Below, one piece after another: positions 10,426-25,000 of a stretch of 64,000 nucleotides of DNA. Numbering within the stretch: the first letter of the stretch is position 1; each line of letters opens with the position of its first letter. Source of the DNA: Erpobdella octoculata (lineage: Eukaryota > Annelida > Clitellata > Hirudinida > Erpobdellidae); assembly GCA_963978895.1 (NCBI GenBank), contig OZ022239.1, positions 35,114,584 to 35,178,583 of the forward strand, given 5' to 3'. The notes beneath the pieces were generated by a model. It searched no databases. It was not told the origin of the DNA and saw nothing but the letters and a program-made list of their open reading frames with translations. The translations under genes and the position numbers were made by a program.

Positions 10426-10926
10426 ATGCAAAATTTGAAAAAAATCTATCATCAGGAAGTGACTCAAAAATTGATTGCAAGATTTGAAACAGACAGAGAA
10501 ACAAACAGACAGACAGAGAAACAAACAGACAGACAAAGAAACAAACAGACAGACAGAGAAACAAACAGACAGACAGAGAAACAGAGACGAAGAGTTAATA
10601 AAAGCATTGGTAATAAAAAAACAGCGTCAAATAGTCAAAAGACTTGACCATGTTGTTAACGAATTGTGTTCAAGGCTACGAGTGAAGATGAAGGTATTCT
10701 TTGTTCGCTGCCGTGTCGGGACGAACATAATTAAGAAGGGGGTAATGAAACAATAATTGCTGATTTTATTATCAATTTCCGCTCGATTGAATTTACAGAA
10801 TTTAAAACGTTATTTTAGGGAACATAATAGCAAAGATCAAAAGACTTAGAAAGCTTTATTCATTATTTCACAATAAACTACAAAACCATTTCAGAGAACC
10901 CGGTATACGATTCGACGATATTACAA

Positions 10927-10928
<2 letters not shown>
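10426..10928 (+). mobile_element. SAP-gag LTR element C, 3' fragment
   Basis: Contains the C-terminal end of the gag-like frame (VKRLDHVVNELCSRLRVKMK, to the stop at 10754-10756), which matches the C-terminus in element D. After it come a polypurine tract AATTAAGAAGGGGGTAA (10731-10745) and a 183-bp LTR (10746-10928; TGAAACAATAATTG to ATTACAACA). There is no 5' LTR, primer site or SAP start. On the left it is fused at about 10490 to a 20-bp tandem repeat (GACAGACAGAGAAACAAACA, about 10490-10580) of a different origin. It is followed by (TA)n. Confidence 0.75.
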
Positions 10929-10977
<49 letters not shown>

Positions 10978-10979
10978 TG

Positions 10980-11015
<36 letters not shown>

Positions 11016-11017
11016 TG

Positions 11018-11081
<64 letters not shown>

Positions 11082-11104
11082 TGTAAATATATATATATAT
11101 ATAT
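10929..11104. repeat. (TA)n with three TTCATGTAAA interruptions
   Basis: TA microsatellite interrupted by TTCATGTAAA at 10974-10983, by TTCATGTAA(A) at 11012-11021 and by TTCATGTAAA at 11079-11088. The same ten bases form the junction of (TA)n with the 5' LTR of element B at 11483-11492. Confidence 0.9.
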
Positions 11105-11486
<382 letters not shown>

Positions 11487-11675
11487 TGTAAAATCGCTGT
11501 TTTTACAATAGGTTTTCCCATTGATAGACGTTAAAGGACTTGGAATAACTATTATGGACATTATTAAAAAACCAGAAGGTATAACTAGCCGTAACAAAAC
11601 TTCATTTATTATTTTCCAATAAAACTGCAAAACCATTCTATTGAGCCCGGTATACGATTTGGTGATATCGTAACA
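11487..11675 (+). repeat. 5' LTR of element B
   Basis: Begins TGTAAAATCGCTG and ends GATATCGTAACA (TG...CA). An AATAAA polyadenylation signal lies about 55 bp before the end, within TTTTCCAATAAAACTGC. Confidence 0.9.
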
Positions 11676-11676
11676 T

Positions 11677-11692
11677 TGGTGTCAGAATTGGG
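11677..11692 (+). other. Primer-binding site of element B (tRNA-Leu type)
   Basis: TGGTGTCAGAATTGGG lies one base after the LTR. Compared with the complement of the tRNA-Leu 3' end (as in D, TGGTGTCAGAAGTGGG) it has a single change. Confidence 0.8.
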
Positions 11693-11700
11693 ATACAAGA

Positions 11701-13070
11701 ATGGTTTTGAAATCATTGGATGAGCTTTGGGCGAGTGAAATGAAAGACGAGCTGGAGAAACGTGTCCTGAGCGATACAGGTAAAAAGGACGAACTTATGG
11801 AACGCCTCTTAGCCGCGTTAGTGAATGAGGGCTATGGGCCTGACGACGACGAATATCTATTCGACATTGACGAGGAAGCTGTGGTCAAGCGAAGGAAATT
11901 AAAAAACAAATTGCTGGAGGAAGAAAGAAAACGAGCGAAAGAAAACATGGCAGCACAGAAGAAGACAGGAGAAGGAATGATTCTTGGCCACGGAAACAAA
12001 GTAGCAGCAGCCGGTACAACTGTTGAGAGTTTGGTCGCAGGGTTGGCTGAGGCAGTGGTGGACACGGTTCTGGACCAGCGGGCTGCTGGTGATGTGGGTT
12101 GCTGCGGCAAAACCCAATTTGAACTGGAGTCCACCAGCTGTGTCTCAGAGCATGTGACGGATGACGGCCGTACAGACTGCACAAGTCAGGTGGGTCATGA
12201 TGATGAGCCTGTCAAAGACGGTCATGATAAGGAACCTTGCAAAGATGCTCAAGATGAACCAAGCAAAGATGGTGACAGTGATACAGTCGGTTTGGACGTC
12301 AAAAACCAAACTAAAGAAGATGAGAAGAATGTTGAAAACGAAATGCAAAACGATGAGGATGAAAGTGACGATGATGATTATAATAATGGCAATAACAACT
12401 ATGGTTTCACCCATACAGCGACGGTTCTGAAACGGAAGCCTCCATAACAGACGACGGCACCGAATATTCAGGGTCAGATTTAGAAACGGACGAAACTCCA
12501 ATGGAAAAATACGTCAAAGTTAACTTGACAAAAAAAGAAGACACTGATTTGAGAGACGATGGCGATAATTTAAAGAAAGATCCGCTGGACGATACGAAAG
12601 TTGACACCGACGAAAGAGCCGAGTTGGAATGTGAAAAGAAAACGTTCGATTGTAGCTTGGAAGAAAACAAACATGACGGCGATGAACTTCTCCAAAACAA
12701 CAATAGCAATGCAGCAAGCAAAAACTCTGGAAAAGATGAGACAAGAACAGAGAACGGTACCGAGGGTTTTAAATCAGATGAATCCACAGAAGATTCTAGA
12801 TCAGATAGACTAAGAGTCATTGTAAAATCAAATAACAGTTTGATGAAGAGATTTATTGGATTTATGGAACGACGTGTTTTCGAAAAACCTTTTGAAGAGT
12901 TTCTTGAGAAAGATCTAAAAGATGTGAAGGAAGAAGAAAAAGCAGACAATTCCGATAAACCGTGCAAAGATGTTCAGGACGAGGCATGCAAAAAAGGCTG
13001 TGATGAACCGTGCAAAAATGGCGACGATGAGCCAAAGAAAGACTCTGTTGATGAGCCAAAGAAGGACTAG
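11701..13070 (+). pseudogene. SAP-like gag protein of element B, frameshifted
   Basis: The frame opens with MVLKSLDELWASEMKDELEK and then a GKKDELMERL block, a SAP-type DNA-binding helix-loop-helix (residues about 1-40). A Lys/Glu-rich helix follows, then a Cys/Asp/Lys-rich repeat (NEPCKD/DEPVKD type) and an acidic run. It stops at 12447 because of a 1-bp loss near 12405 relative to element D; a second frame continues the same protein from 12501 to 13070. Just before the C-terminus a TAG replaces the TGG codon found in D. A ~100-residue stretch between the SAP region and the Cys repeats (with CCGKTQFELESTSC) is absent from D, which has EENRAAQ repeats instead. No zinc knuckle is present. Confidence 0.8.
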
Positions 13071-13231
13071 AAGAAACTGTGTCAAACGGTCAAGAGACTT
13101 GACCATGTGTTTTGCGAATTGCGGTCAAAGCCACGAGTAAAGATCAAGGTATTTTGGTGTTCGTGGCCGAGTCGCATTTCTTAAAAGCGATATGCTGTTC
13201 GGGACGAACAGAATTAAGAAGGGGGTAATCA

Positions 13232-15489
<2,258 letters not shown>

Positions 15490-16604
15490 TGCCCGAGTGT
15501 TTCCGCAGCTTGCGGAGGTCTGGATGTCTCGGCAAAGCTCCAGCCAGTAGTCATTTGCGTATCAGTGGGCAACACTTTTGACGTTATTTCGGGCTTCTCT
15601 GTAAGCATCCAGTGTTTTTTTCGCAAGGCTTTCTTTTGTACTCAAGGAGAGCAGCACCCTTAGCATTTAGGCAGGCTCCAGCTTTTTGATCCCAGCATCA
15701 AACCAGTTTTCACTCTTTCTGGTTTTTTCTCCAAACGTTTCTGAGGCGGCGTGTACACAACATTACGAATGAAATCCTACCTTGTTGTGGCACTCTCCAC
15801 GGGACAGTCTTCCAATGCTTTGTCTATGACATTAGAAAAGCACCTGCGTAGCTCAGGCTTTGAGATCCCGGCCGTGTCAAAGTGAGGCCGGCCTTTCGGT
15901 CTTGAACAATGCATTTGTTTGCGTCGAAGACGCACGCTGCTGCTAACCATTGAGTGGTCAGTGTCGCAGTCGGCACTGTGGTAGCTGCGCGTGAGAACCA
16001 CGCAATTCAGCAATGATCTCCTAGTGATGACAAAGTCTAGCTGATGCCAGTGCCTCGACCTAGGATGTTGCCAAGACACTCTGTGGAGGAGTTTGGTAGA
16101 AAACAAGTGTTAGTGATGGCAAGCCCGTAAAAAACAAAGCTCAAGCAGTCGCGGTCTATTTTCGTTGAGCGTTCCGACACCGAAGTGTCAAATGCAACGT
16201 GGCCAAGTCAAGTGGTCAGCACCCACTCGGGCATTGAAGTATCCAAGTAGGAAAAAGTTCTCACTCACCGGGATCTCCTTGCTGAAGATGTGCGTAGGTC
16301 CGTAGGAAGTAGTAAGGCGGAGTGAGAGGATACGCTCGGTTCCCTGAGAAAAAGGCTCAACTGACGACAAAAGATAGTTACGGACTGCGAAACCAACCCC
16401 ATGCAGTCGGTGCTCATCTGAACTCAGACCCTGCCAAAAGAAAGTGTAATTCTTTTCCTTAAGGCTACTGCTAGATGCAAGCCGCGTTTCCTGAAGGGCG
16501 GCGATGTCAATGTTTTTCTTGGCCAGCTCGCGATCAATGATGGTGGGTTTCCTGACGTCGCCAATGTTTTGGATGTCGTCAGAGAAGCCAGTACACATTG
16601 TTCT
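15490..16604 (-). pseudogene. LINE apurinic-type endonuclease, deleted and frameshifted
   Basis: 16598-16188 reads IDIAALQETRLASSSSL (metal-binding Glu in QET), GVGFAVRNYLLSSVEP and then LLGYFNARVGADHLTWP. The last block normally has GDFNARVG, so the Asp is replaced by Tyr. The stretch between LTTSYGPTHIFSKE and this block is too short, marking a deletion of the middle of the domain. 16106-15777 holds the C-terminal part (SRHWHQLDFVITRR, RSYHSADCDTDHSMV with the Asp-His pair). From 15776 to 15490 the linker to RT is out of frame. Confidence 0.82.
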
Positions 16605-17248
16605 GACGTTCCAGGTTGCCAGTCGTATGACTGGGCTTTTATTAGTTTTTTTATATTTGCCTGGTGCTCAGTTTAACAACAAGCCTGTCGATTTTGTCTT
16701 CACAAACTCGATGAAGCAAGCAAGTTGTGGCGGGGTAGTACCTTATTGCCCGGGGGCTGCCCAGGTTGGGCGGGCGGTAACTTCCCAATGGAGTCAGAAA
16801 AACTCCTCCAATCGTCGAGAAGAACCCCTAGCGCCAAACTCTACGCCAATTGAGCATGGGCTTAAAACAGGTAACTGCGGCTCTCCGTGTTGGTCCCGCG
16901 CTGAGACAGCGGAGCTGGAGTGACCTCTCCAGGTGCAAGCCTGGGCATGTTTTATGGAGATCCTGGGGTGCCCAGAACCAGGGTCCCCCTATCGGCTTTG
17001 CTAGCAGATTTCGGCGGAAAGGCAAGCCGATACGGCCGGTGCCAGTTCAGCTGCAGGAGGTGCCAGAAGGCGTCGCAATGCTCGACCAACTGCCTTAGGT
17101 GCTCCGAACCTGATTTGTAGTCTGGGTTTACTCCTATAGCCTTTGACCATCTAAGACCAGCCTGCAAGGCAGCAGGAAACTTGTGGGAAGCGGGGTCGTT
17201 TACTTCTTGTGTTTGAAATCAGAGTTTTCTTTCTCTTAGACAGACCCA

Positions 17249-17249
<1 letters not shown>

Positions 17250-17304
<55 letters not shown>

Positions 17305-17452
17305 CATACATACATACATACATACATACATACATACATACATACATACATACATACATACATACATACATACATACATACATACATACATACATACATA
17401 CATACATACATACATACATACATACATACATACATACATACATACATACATA
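17250..17452. repeat. (TA)n followed by (CATA)n microsatellites
   Basis: About 50 bp of TA, then about 150 bp of CATA, ending in TAGACAAATAGATATATAGACA. Confidence 0.95.
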
Positions 17453-17523
17453 GACAAATAGATATATAGACATATAATAGATTGAGAAAAAATGTAGCAC
17501 ATGGTGCACACTATGGTTACCAT

Positions 17524-17670
17524 TGATTCGATGTCTTATGAAAATACATCGATACATCGAGTATATCGATGTTTTTTCAAAGTATCGGATCGTTTCGTTT
17601 GTATCGTATATAAACATCGAGTGAATTCGATGTTTATATACGATGTATATCGAATATCCCTAGTTTGGGT
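17524..17670. repeat. ATCGAT-rich foldback sequence with a long hairpin
   Basis: Many copies of TATCGAT/ATCGATG on both strands. Its core, 17603-17644, is an inverted repeat: the 18-bp arms (ATCGTATATAAACATCGA and its complement) flank a 6-base loop GTGAAT. The edge ATATCGAATATCCCTAG resembles ends of foldback or MITE-like elements. No gene is present. Confidence 0.6.
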
Positions 17671-17679
17671 ATTAATTTC

Positions 17680-17875
17680 TTAAAACACCGTTCGGGTTTT
17701 TCATTTTCAAAGTTTCAGGTTCGAGTTTCTCTTTTTCAAAAATCTGGTTTCAGTTTTTAGAAAGTTCGGTTTTGGCTTCGGGTTTTACGTTTTCAAAAGT
17801 TCGGAATTGGGTTCGGGCTTGGATATCTAAAAAATACTGAATAGTTCCAAACTTCGGGTTTGTGACATCTTTACA
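17680..17875. repeat. Degenerate TTCGGGTTTT repeat
   Basis: Eight or so imperfect repeats of GTTCGGGTTT / AGTTCGG separated by TTTTCAAA. Strong strand asymmetry (almost no C on the + strand). No coding sequence. Confidence 0.6.
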
Positions 17876-18149
17876 AACAAGCATTACTAATTTTTCTCAC
17901 ATATCTTTTCGTTCTCATTGTTTTTAAAAAATGTTTTTACAAACTAGAGCTAAATAATATTCCTAAAAGAAAATTTACAATTTCAACATTTGACAATGAA
18001 AAACGCATGTCAAACAAAAAAAATTTGCCGAATTAATTTTTTGCTGTTTAATGTTTGTAAAAAATTTTAATCAATTCAATTTATAAATTAGGTTTGAAAT
18101 GAAACAACAATTGCAATGCAATTGCAGAACTTATACTTTGATTTTTCAG

Positions 18150-18363
18150 GTTAACTACCTCGGTAGCAATGGTCCTGTTGACGCTGATAGTATGAGACTT
18201 TATATAAACGCAGATGATCCAACAATTACTGTAACCACATTTAATGCTAATGCATGTGTAATAACGAGTGACTCTACATCAACTGATACAATAACATCAA
18301 CTACGACTACAGAAACAACTACAACACCAACCACAACTACAGACACAACAACAGCGCCAACAG
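18150..18363 (+). CDS. Mucin-like gene, exon b: end of the domain and start of Thr repeats
   Basis: Acceptor TGATTTTTCAG at 18149, donor CCAACAG|GTCAGT at 18364; 214 nt, phase 0 to phase 1. It continues exon a in frame: VNYLGSNGPVDADSMRLYIN, then ADDPTITVTTFNANACVITS. It then turns into a Thr-rich stretch (TSTTTTETTTTPTTTTDTTT). The second Cys (NACVI) may pair with the Cys of exon a, closing a domain of about 120 residues. Exons a and b together form a phase 1-1 module, the class most used in extracellular exon shuffling. If the donor were not used, the frame would stop 13 codons later. Confidence 0.78.
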
Positions 18364-19846
18364 GTCAGTATGATACGTTTGAGGATATACTGTATGTTCT
18401 GTAATCATTTTTTATAATTTTTCTTTCCTGACGATTTTTTTTCTTAATTTTAAAAGTTGAGTTAAAATATTTTGGCTAGAGTCATTGCTTGTTGTTTTTG
18501 CTAGTTTAATAGTTGAGCTTTTTCAATTTCTTAAAAAGTAGTTTGTTGCTCAATGGACTTAAAATTGTTGTGTGTATTTCCTCCAATGGTATGAGCTGTG
18601 CGCCAAATGCTGATTAAGTGAAGAACTGTGGTTGAAAGTTGTGCAAAAGTATTCCCAAGCTTTAGTTTTTGCTTCTTTAATAGTATTTCTTGTTATATTT
18701 TTTAATTGTTTTTGTTGCAAGCTGAGAGTACTTTATCGTAAAGATTTTCAATTTTGTTTCTTGCTTTACTTGTTAAAAGCCAATTAGAATTTTAGAAAGG
18801 AGCCAATTACCTGGTGGAGAAAGTAGAATATCTGCTTTTAAGAGTATTTTCTTCAACGAAATTGTGTAGTGTTGTTGTGAACAAGAAATTAAGTGATGTT
18901 ATCTAGGAAGTTTATTGAAAGATATTCTAAGTGTTTTTCTAGCAGTAAATTTACGTAAAGCCAATTGGTTTTGCTTATGTTGAATTTGTCTGTGACAGAT
19001 GATTGATTTGCTGGGTTTTCATCCAAAAATATTATCGTGGGTTAATGATAACTGTCAAGCTCTAAAATGTTGTCCAAAACAATCCGCCCGGTTTTACCAA
19101 CTAATTTTGGGGTTATGATACACGTGTCAAGTAGAGTAGAAAGAACTGTGTGGGAAATGAATCAAGTGTTTGAGCTATTGTTTGCTACAACAAGTTGGAA
19201 TATAGAGATGATATTTTCAATGAGCTTTCCTATCTTGTTAGTACTGTTGGCATCAAAAAGAGGAGAATAATCATTCAAATGAACTGCTAAAAATATGTTT
19301 GATCGAAACAAAATTGTGTTAAAAGGTATTTCAACATCTCGATGTGTGGTCAGAGGCCGATAAGTTTTAAGCATAGATATATATAGATACGCCCAGCTGT
19401 GCTAATAACGTTCGCCTTCAACACGCAGCCGCCGAGGCACCTCCATAGTCAGAACGTAGAAAATTTTGTTGCATTGGAAGTGTGAAAAAATCCTAGAAAG
19501 CATAGAATTTTCAGATTAGGTGTAAAATGGTGATAAGAACTTAGCATTCTAAATTCTATAAAAATCGGAGTTGTATGTCGTGAGTTATACGGCATTTAGT
19601 TTGATGGGCGATAGTTGGTAAAATTAGTGTCGTTCGCTTCTGTGCTCGGCGACTAGTATACGTTTAGATTAGGTCTATTTGAAAGATAAATAAGACTCTA
19701 AGACAAATTAGAAAATATCAACAGAAACAATTTTTTAGAAAATTGCTATTTTCTTTTCCGTTCTCACTGGAAGTTTGCTACATTTTTTGTCGAGTGGTTA
19801 CTTTAATGGTGCAGAAGTGTAGAACATGTATGTATGAAAAGAGGAA
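18364..19846. other. Intron 2, first part: nothing recognised
   Basis: AT-rich sequence without repeats or frames that I can support. The frames at 19067-19270 and 19374-19162 are short, carry no motif and look like chance. Confidence 0.6.
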
Positions 19847-20635
19847 GTGATGACTGAGATATCTTCTTCTGTAATTTCTGAGGAAACAGAAATAAATTCA
19901 GATTTTTTAAAATGTTCATTTTGTAAGCAAGAAACATCTGAACACACTGCTGAAGTTGTAAGAGCCATGCCCACTGTATTTAAAAAACTGGAAGTTACCG
20001 GTTGTTGTGATTTGGTAAATTATATTAATGTGCACTACAACAAACATGTAATTAAATTGCATTTGTCGTGCCGCATGGCTCTGCAAAGAAGCAATGCTAC
20101 GGATGATGAGGTGTGCAGAGCTGGTTCTAGCCTGTTGGTCAGTCTGTATGGCTAGAAAGTAGGGGAAAGATTGGCTGATTTACGGTATGAGTCATATTTC
20201 AAATTGGCTCTGTCGTCGTTTTCAACTAGAAAGGCTGCCACTATCAAAATGTGCTGCTCACCTGCATGTCCGACTCGTTCATTTGCATGCTGTGATTTGG
20301 GGGACTCTGGACAAAGAAGTCTTGAAGGCAACCGACTGGGGCTGGGAATCAGTTGAAAGCTGCTTAAAACCCGTGAAAATAGTGGGTGACATTGCACCTC
20401 AGTCAGTCCTGAAGTTTGTTCGATGCTATTGTAATGGAAACTGCTCATCCAAGTGTGTTCATGTCTGCGAAAAAATATGCACTGTGTTTCTGTGTGCGGA
20501 AATTGTCATGGAACGGATTGCTCAAATGGCGGTGTAACAGCAGATGAAACAAATAATATAAGCAGTGCCAGTGAAGAAGAATCTTGTGGCACAGAACATG
20601 TGGTTGAGAGCAATGATCCACAGATTTTTTTATGA
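19847..20635 (+). pseudogene. Frameshifted relic of a Cys-rich (TE-like) protein
   Basis: Three consecutive frames seem to belong to one protein. 19847-20155 has LKCSFCKQETSEH and VIKLHLSCRMALQR. 20187-20537 has HLHAVIWGTLDKEVLKATDW, GWESVESCLKPV and then VRCYCNGNCSSK. 20453-20635 continues in another frame with RKNMHCVSVCGNCHGTDCSN. The GWE ... P ... CxCxxxxCxxxxCxC ... CSCxGxxCxN arrangement is a C-terminal Cys-rich tail I associate with repeated, transposon-like animal proteins of unknown function. The frame change near 20450 within the Cys motif shows it is broken here. No introns or promoter can be assigned. Confidence 0.5.
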
Positions 20636-20913
20636 AGACATTGATTTCTTCTATGTGGAATAAATTTAATATTTCTTGCTGCTTTCGAACTTAGACAGCA
20701 ATTTTAGTTTTTGACGTTTTGATTGTAGTTATTTGATATTCTAGTCTGACTTTTTCATGATCTCACTGAAAGCATTTATCAGTTGTGGTTATAGTATCAT
20801 TCAAACTGAAGATCTAAATGTTTGATAACAGCTTCATTTATGCTGGCTTAATTTTGGTTTTTGAAATTTTGAGGGCAAACGAACTAGTCAATTTGTCCTA
20901 AATGAAGATACGA

Positions 20914-21045
20914 ACAGTTGCAGTTAAGGCGGACTTGGAATTTAATTAAACATACCACCACCTGACAGTTGCGGTCTAACCGGACTCGGAATTTAATTAA
21001 ACATACCACTGATACCACCACCTAACAGTTACGGTTAAACCGGGC
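20914..21045. repeat. Three tandem 51-60 bp repeats
   Basis: Units starting at 20914, 20965 and 21025 share ACAGTTGCGGTCTAACCGG and GGAATTTAATTAAACATACC. The second is longer by a small internal duplication (ATACCACTGATACCACC). Confidence 0.8.
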
Positions 21046-21333
21046 TGAAGGGTAAACTAACTAGTCATTTGTGTGTATGTGTTTTATATTTTATGTATGT
21101 GTTTTAATTTTTTTTTAAAGCTAGATGTGTGCAGATGTTAAATTTATGATTTTCTTAATGTGTTTCCAAATATTCCAGCAGACCTAGAGGTGTGTGTATA
21201 TTTAGATGTAAATATGTAGATATTCTGATACGTTTCTTGTTCGTATATTAGGTGGTGAGTACGAGTCAGCCTTCACGTGGCACTCCCTGTGATTAACCAG
21301 GCATTAGGCAATAAATTGGGCAACCAGGTGAAA

Positions 21334-22095
21334 CCAATGACTCAAAATATCAATATTTTCTAATTTATAAAAATGATTATTCACAATATGCTGGATGTTT
21401 ACAATCAAGAATCTAAGAATAATGTCTTGCAATTTCCAGGACAAGAAATAAAAATTGTTATTTTTAGTGTTTCTGTTTGTTTTTTGTATTATATGTTGAA
21501 ATTGGAAATTATTTATAGATGCATGTGAATAAACATATTCTGGAACTAGTTTGTATTTGATTGTTGTTCATAGGTTCAATTTTGGCAGTAATGACTTTTG
21601 AAAACCATAAAAAGTCATTTTCCTAAATGGCTGATATCGCAAAATTCATAATCAATGTCAAATTATACCAGTGGATCTATGTACTACTGGACTAGTTTTA
21701 AAAGGCCCTCATTACCAATGACTCAAAATATCAATATTTTCTAATTTATAAAAATGATTATTCACAATATGCTGGATGTTTACAATCAAGAATCTAAGAA
21801 TAATGTCTTGCAATTTCCAGGACAAGAAATAAAAATTGTTATTTTTAGTGTTTCTGTTTGTTTTTTGTATTATATGTTGAAATTGGAAATTATTTATAGA
21901 TGCATGTGAATAAACATATTCTGGAACTAGTTTGTATTTGATTGTTGTTCATAGGTTCAATTTTGGCAGTAATGACTTTTGAAAACCATAAAAAGTCATT
22001 TTCCTAAATGGCTGATATCGCAAAATTCATAATCAATGTCAAATTATACCAGTGGATCTATGTACTACTGGACTAGTTTTAAAAGGCCCTCATTA
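21334..22095. repeat. Exact 381-bp tandem duplication
   Basis: The block beginning CCAATGACTCAAAATATC at 21334 is repeated from 21715 with no difference that I can see. A third CCAATG marks the end at 22096, giving a period of 381 bp and 6-bp microhomology at the junction. Each copy holds a small hairpin, AATGACTTTT...AAAAGTCATT. Confidence 0.9.
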
Positions 22096-25000
22096 CCAAT
22101 GTCATCCAGCCCATGGGGAGAAGGGTCTATAAATTTCTGTGGTTTTTCAACTTTTTCTTCAAAAATTTTATTAAAAAATTTTTTTTGAAAATTATTCAAG
22201 TAACATTGCTTTAAGACTATTAAAGCCAAGTTGTAACATTGTTATAAATAATTGTTTTAGAAAGATATTTTCGAATTGTCGGCCATCTTGTTATTTTGTT
22301 ATCCTACACTCCCCCGCATTGTTATACAGTTATAGAATTCCGTTTTTCATATTCTCCTAATTCATACCTTTCCAACGATATATAATAAGTGCTTGCTAGG
22401 ATTTTTTCACGGTTAAATTTATTTCTTGCTGACTATCCAACCGAGACCTAAAACTGCACAATAAATAAACAGGGATGACGATAATATGTGTTCAACTTAC
22501 GATAGTTTTCTCCCTAATTTCGTTTTATTGAATTATTAGTCTGTATTTATGAATGATTTTTGTTATTGAGACACATAAATAATGAATTTTTGTTTTTATT
22601 TTGAATAAAAATGAGTTTTATGGGTGGTTTAGTCTAGTTAAGTTTAATTTAGCTAACTTACCAATTTCACTGCACAAAAAATATTACTCTTGACAATATT
22701 TTCACATATAATAACAGCTACCATTAAAAGTCATTGTTATAGTAAAAATTGACATTCTCATACTATGAAAATCATTATTTGGAAGTAAAACCTTTAGTTT
22801 GAAAATAGATTTTTAAGGTTTGTCTTCGGCTGGAGCGAATTCAGGACTAATTTGAGAAGTAACATGATTAGGAAAACTGCATCTTTGAAAATTTTGATGA
22901 TTAGTCGGTTCATGGCTTTAAATTATTGTACGCACGCTCTCTTCGACATTTTCTTCCTACGGGTATGATACAGTTGCAACATTGTTATAGTTGGAATGGG
23001 TAATCCCGTTTTAAGGGTTCATTGACAAACCAAAACCAAATATGCAAGCTTCATCCACTAGCCGTTTAGCTCCACCCACAAAATTTTAAATATAATTTCT
23101 GAAAATGTAGAGCAGCATTAATAATATCAAAATTACGCTTAAACAATTTCATAAAAGTAGATTGAAATTGAGTAAATGTAGAAAATTATTTGTTGGTCAC
23201 TTAATGTTAATAATAGTGGAAAAAACAGAAAAGGTTTTAGTGGTATTTCATGAAATAGAACAAAGAACTTAGGTTTGAGTACAGTTTGTTGTTAATTTAG
23301 ATCGTCATATTTATTCATAAACATTCTTGAGAAATATGAGCCTTTCTGCAAACAGCTCTAGATTCTCAGATTCCGAGTCAAAAGCACACTGTTGTAAATA
23401 ATTATTAAACATTTTAAATATTTCAAAGTCAAACTTATGGTCTTGAGTATATCAATTTGTAATCCGGATTATGTTTATCTGACTGTAGTCAGAACTGGCA
23501 GAATCGTAAAAAATTTCAATGTGGTGCTGGGTTGAGTTTAAAACTAAAGTTGCATTTCCTCCAACATTAAACTGCTTCTATCAATTCGGTCTACTGAAAA
23601 TCCACGGATATTAAATTTTGATTGTAATGGTCGAATTTTTTTGATGATTTATTACATCTCCATTTAGAAAATTTCATTTTCCTATTTATGTTTTAATGAC
23701 TTGGTGTTTGAATTTGGGTTTGAGGTTTGTTTGTAGCATTGATCATTTTGGGGTTTCAGCGAGTGGTTTAATTATTTTCACAGATTAAAGAACATCAGTA
23801 TAACTATTGTTTTTTTCTGCGACATAAACGTTTATTGCATTAGCTCTTTGGAATTTTGGACAAATCCGGTTTCCTGCATGTTTAATGCCCGTTTTGTCTA
23901 AAGCTAGCGCATTGTAATTCGAACCTATCTTTTATTTAGCAATTAGCATTCTTTGAACTCATGTTCTTCAATACACTGTAGGCCTCTATCGACAATTTAC
24001 GACTCTTACTAATAATCTTTGGTATTCTTTGCAAAAGTTCTGTAATTTCAGATTCAACTTTGAAGATTTATTTTTTAGCTTTTCTTGCATAATTATTAAT
24101 TCTACTATTCTGTTCTGAAAGTTCTTGATTATAGCAACTTTCCTGCTAATGTTGATCAACTTATTTTCATCTTTTTTTCTTTTGCTGACCACTTGAAATT
24201 TTCTATTTTTACTTATGGATTTGAGCCAATTATTTTTCTAAGTTATTTATTTTTGGAAATAACACTGTTTTAATTGGTTGTTTTTGTATTTACAAAATTA
24301 TCATCCTAAAAATGTTCCAATTTTGATTCGGTATCATAGTTATTGCTGAAGAGTCACCTTTTTATTTGTCCATCGTTGATCACGTTGGTAGTAGAAAAAA
24401 CACTCAAAATCTTAGAATCTTGCCTAACATCCAAATTATGGATTGTTTCCTTGTTGTTGATTTGTCCTCTAGAAACTTGTCCATGATCCCACATAATAAA
24501 ACTAAATAATCTACTCTGCTACAAAACGTAATTTCAAAATTTTCCCCAATTTAGCAAATTTGAAAAAAAATATATAGCTTAACTTTCTTGAGTTGTATGT
24601 ACGTCCGCCAATTCTCTGTTTTACGTATGTAGTGCCGTGATATCACTCAGAAGTGTCGGATTGATTTGAACTTGTTCTGCTTTATTCGCCAGGAGAGTTT
24701 TTTACTTATCCTTACGCGGCGCTATATTATTTCAAAACTAACTTACCTAGTTACTTATTTCTTAAGCTACGTGAATGTTTCAAAATTGACAACACACAAT
24801 TGACAAAAACATTTACAACCATAATTCTAAGAAAAATGCAGCGAGCCGTCATAAAGCGCCAACAAACCAGCTTCCACCTTGGGAAAGAGACTCACAGTCG
24901 GACGAGCATTAAAGCGTTTAATAGTGGCAATACTAACACATAGAAGATTTACTAAATGTTCATATTTTTCATTTTCTATGATTCACCAGTAATTTTAAAA

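Noticed and set aside
12145..13106. Alternative-frame ORFs over element B and over D (41821-43225), Ser/Phe or Met/Lys rich
   Set aside because: Shadows of the acidic SAP-gag frame, which alone is shared between copies.
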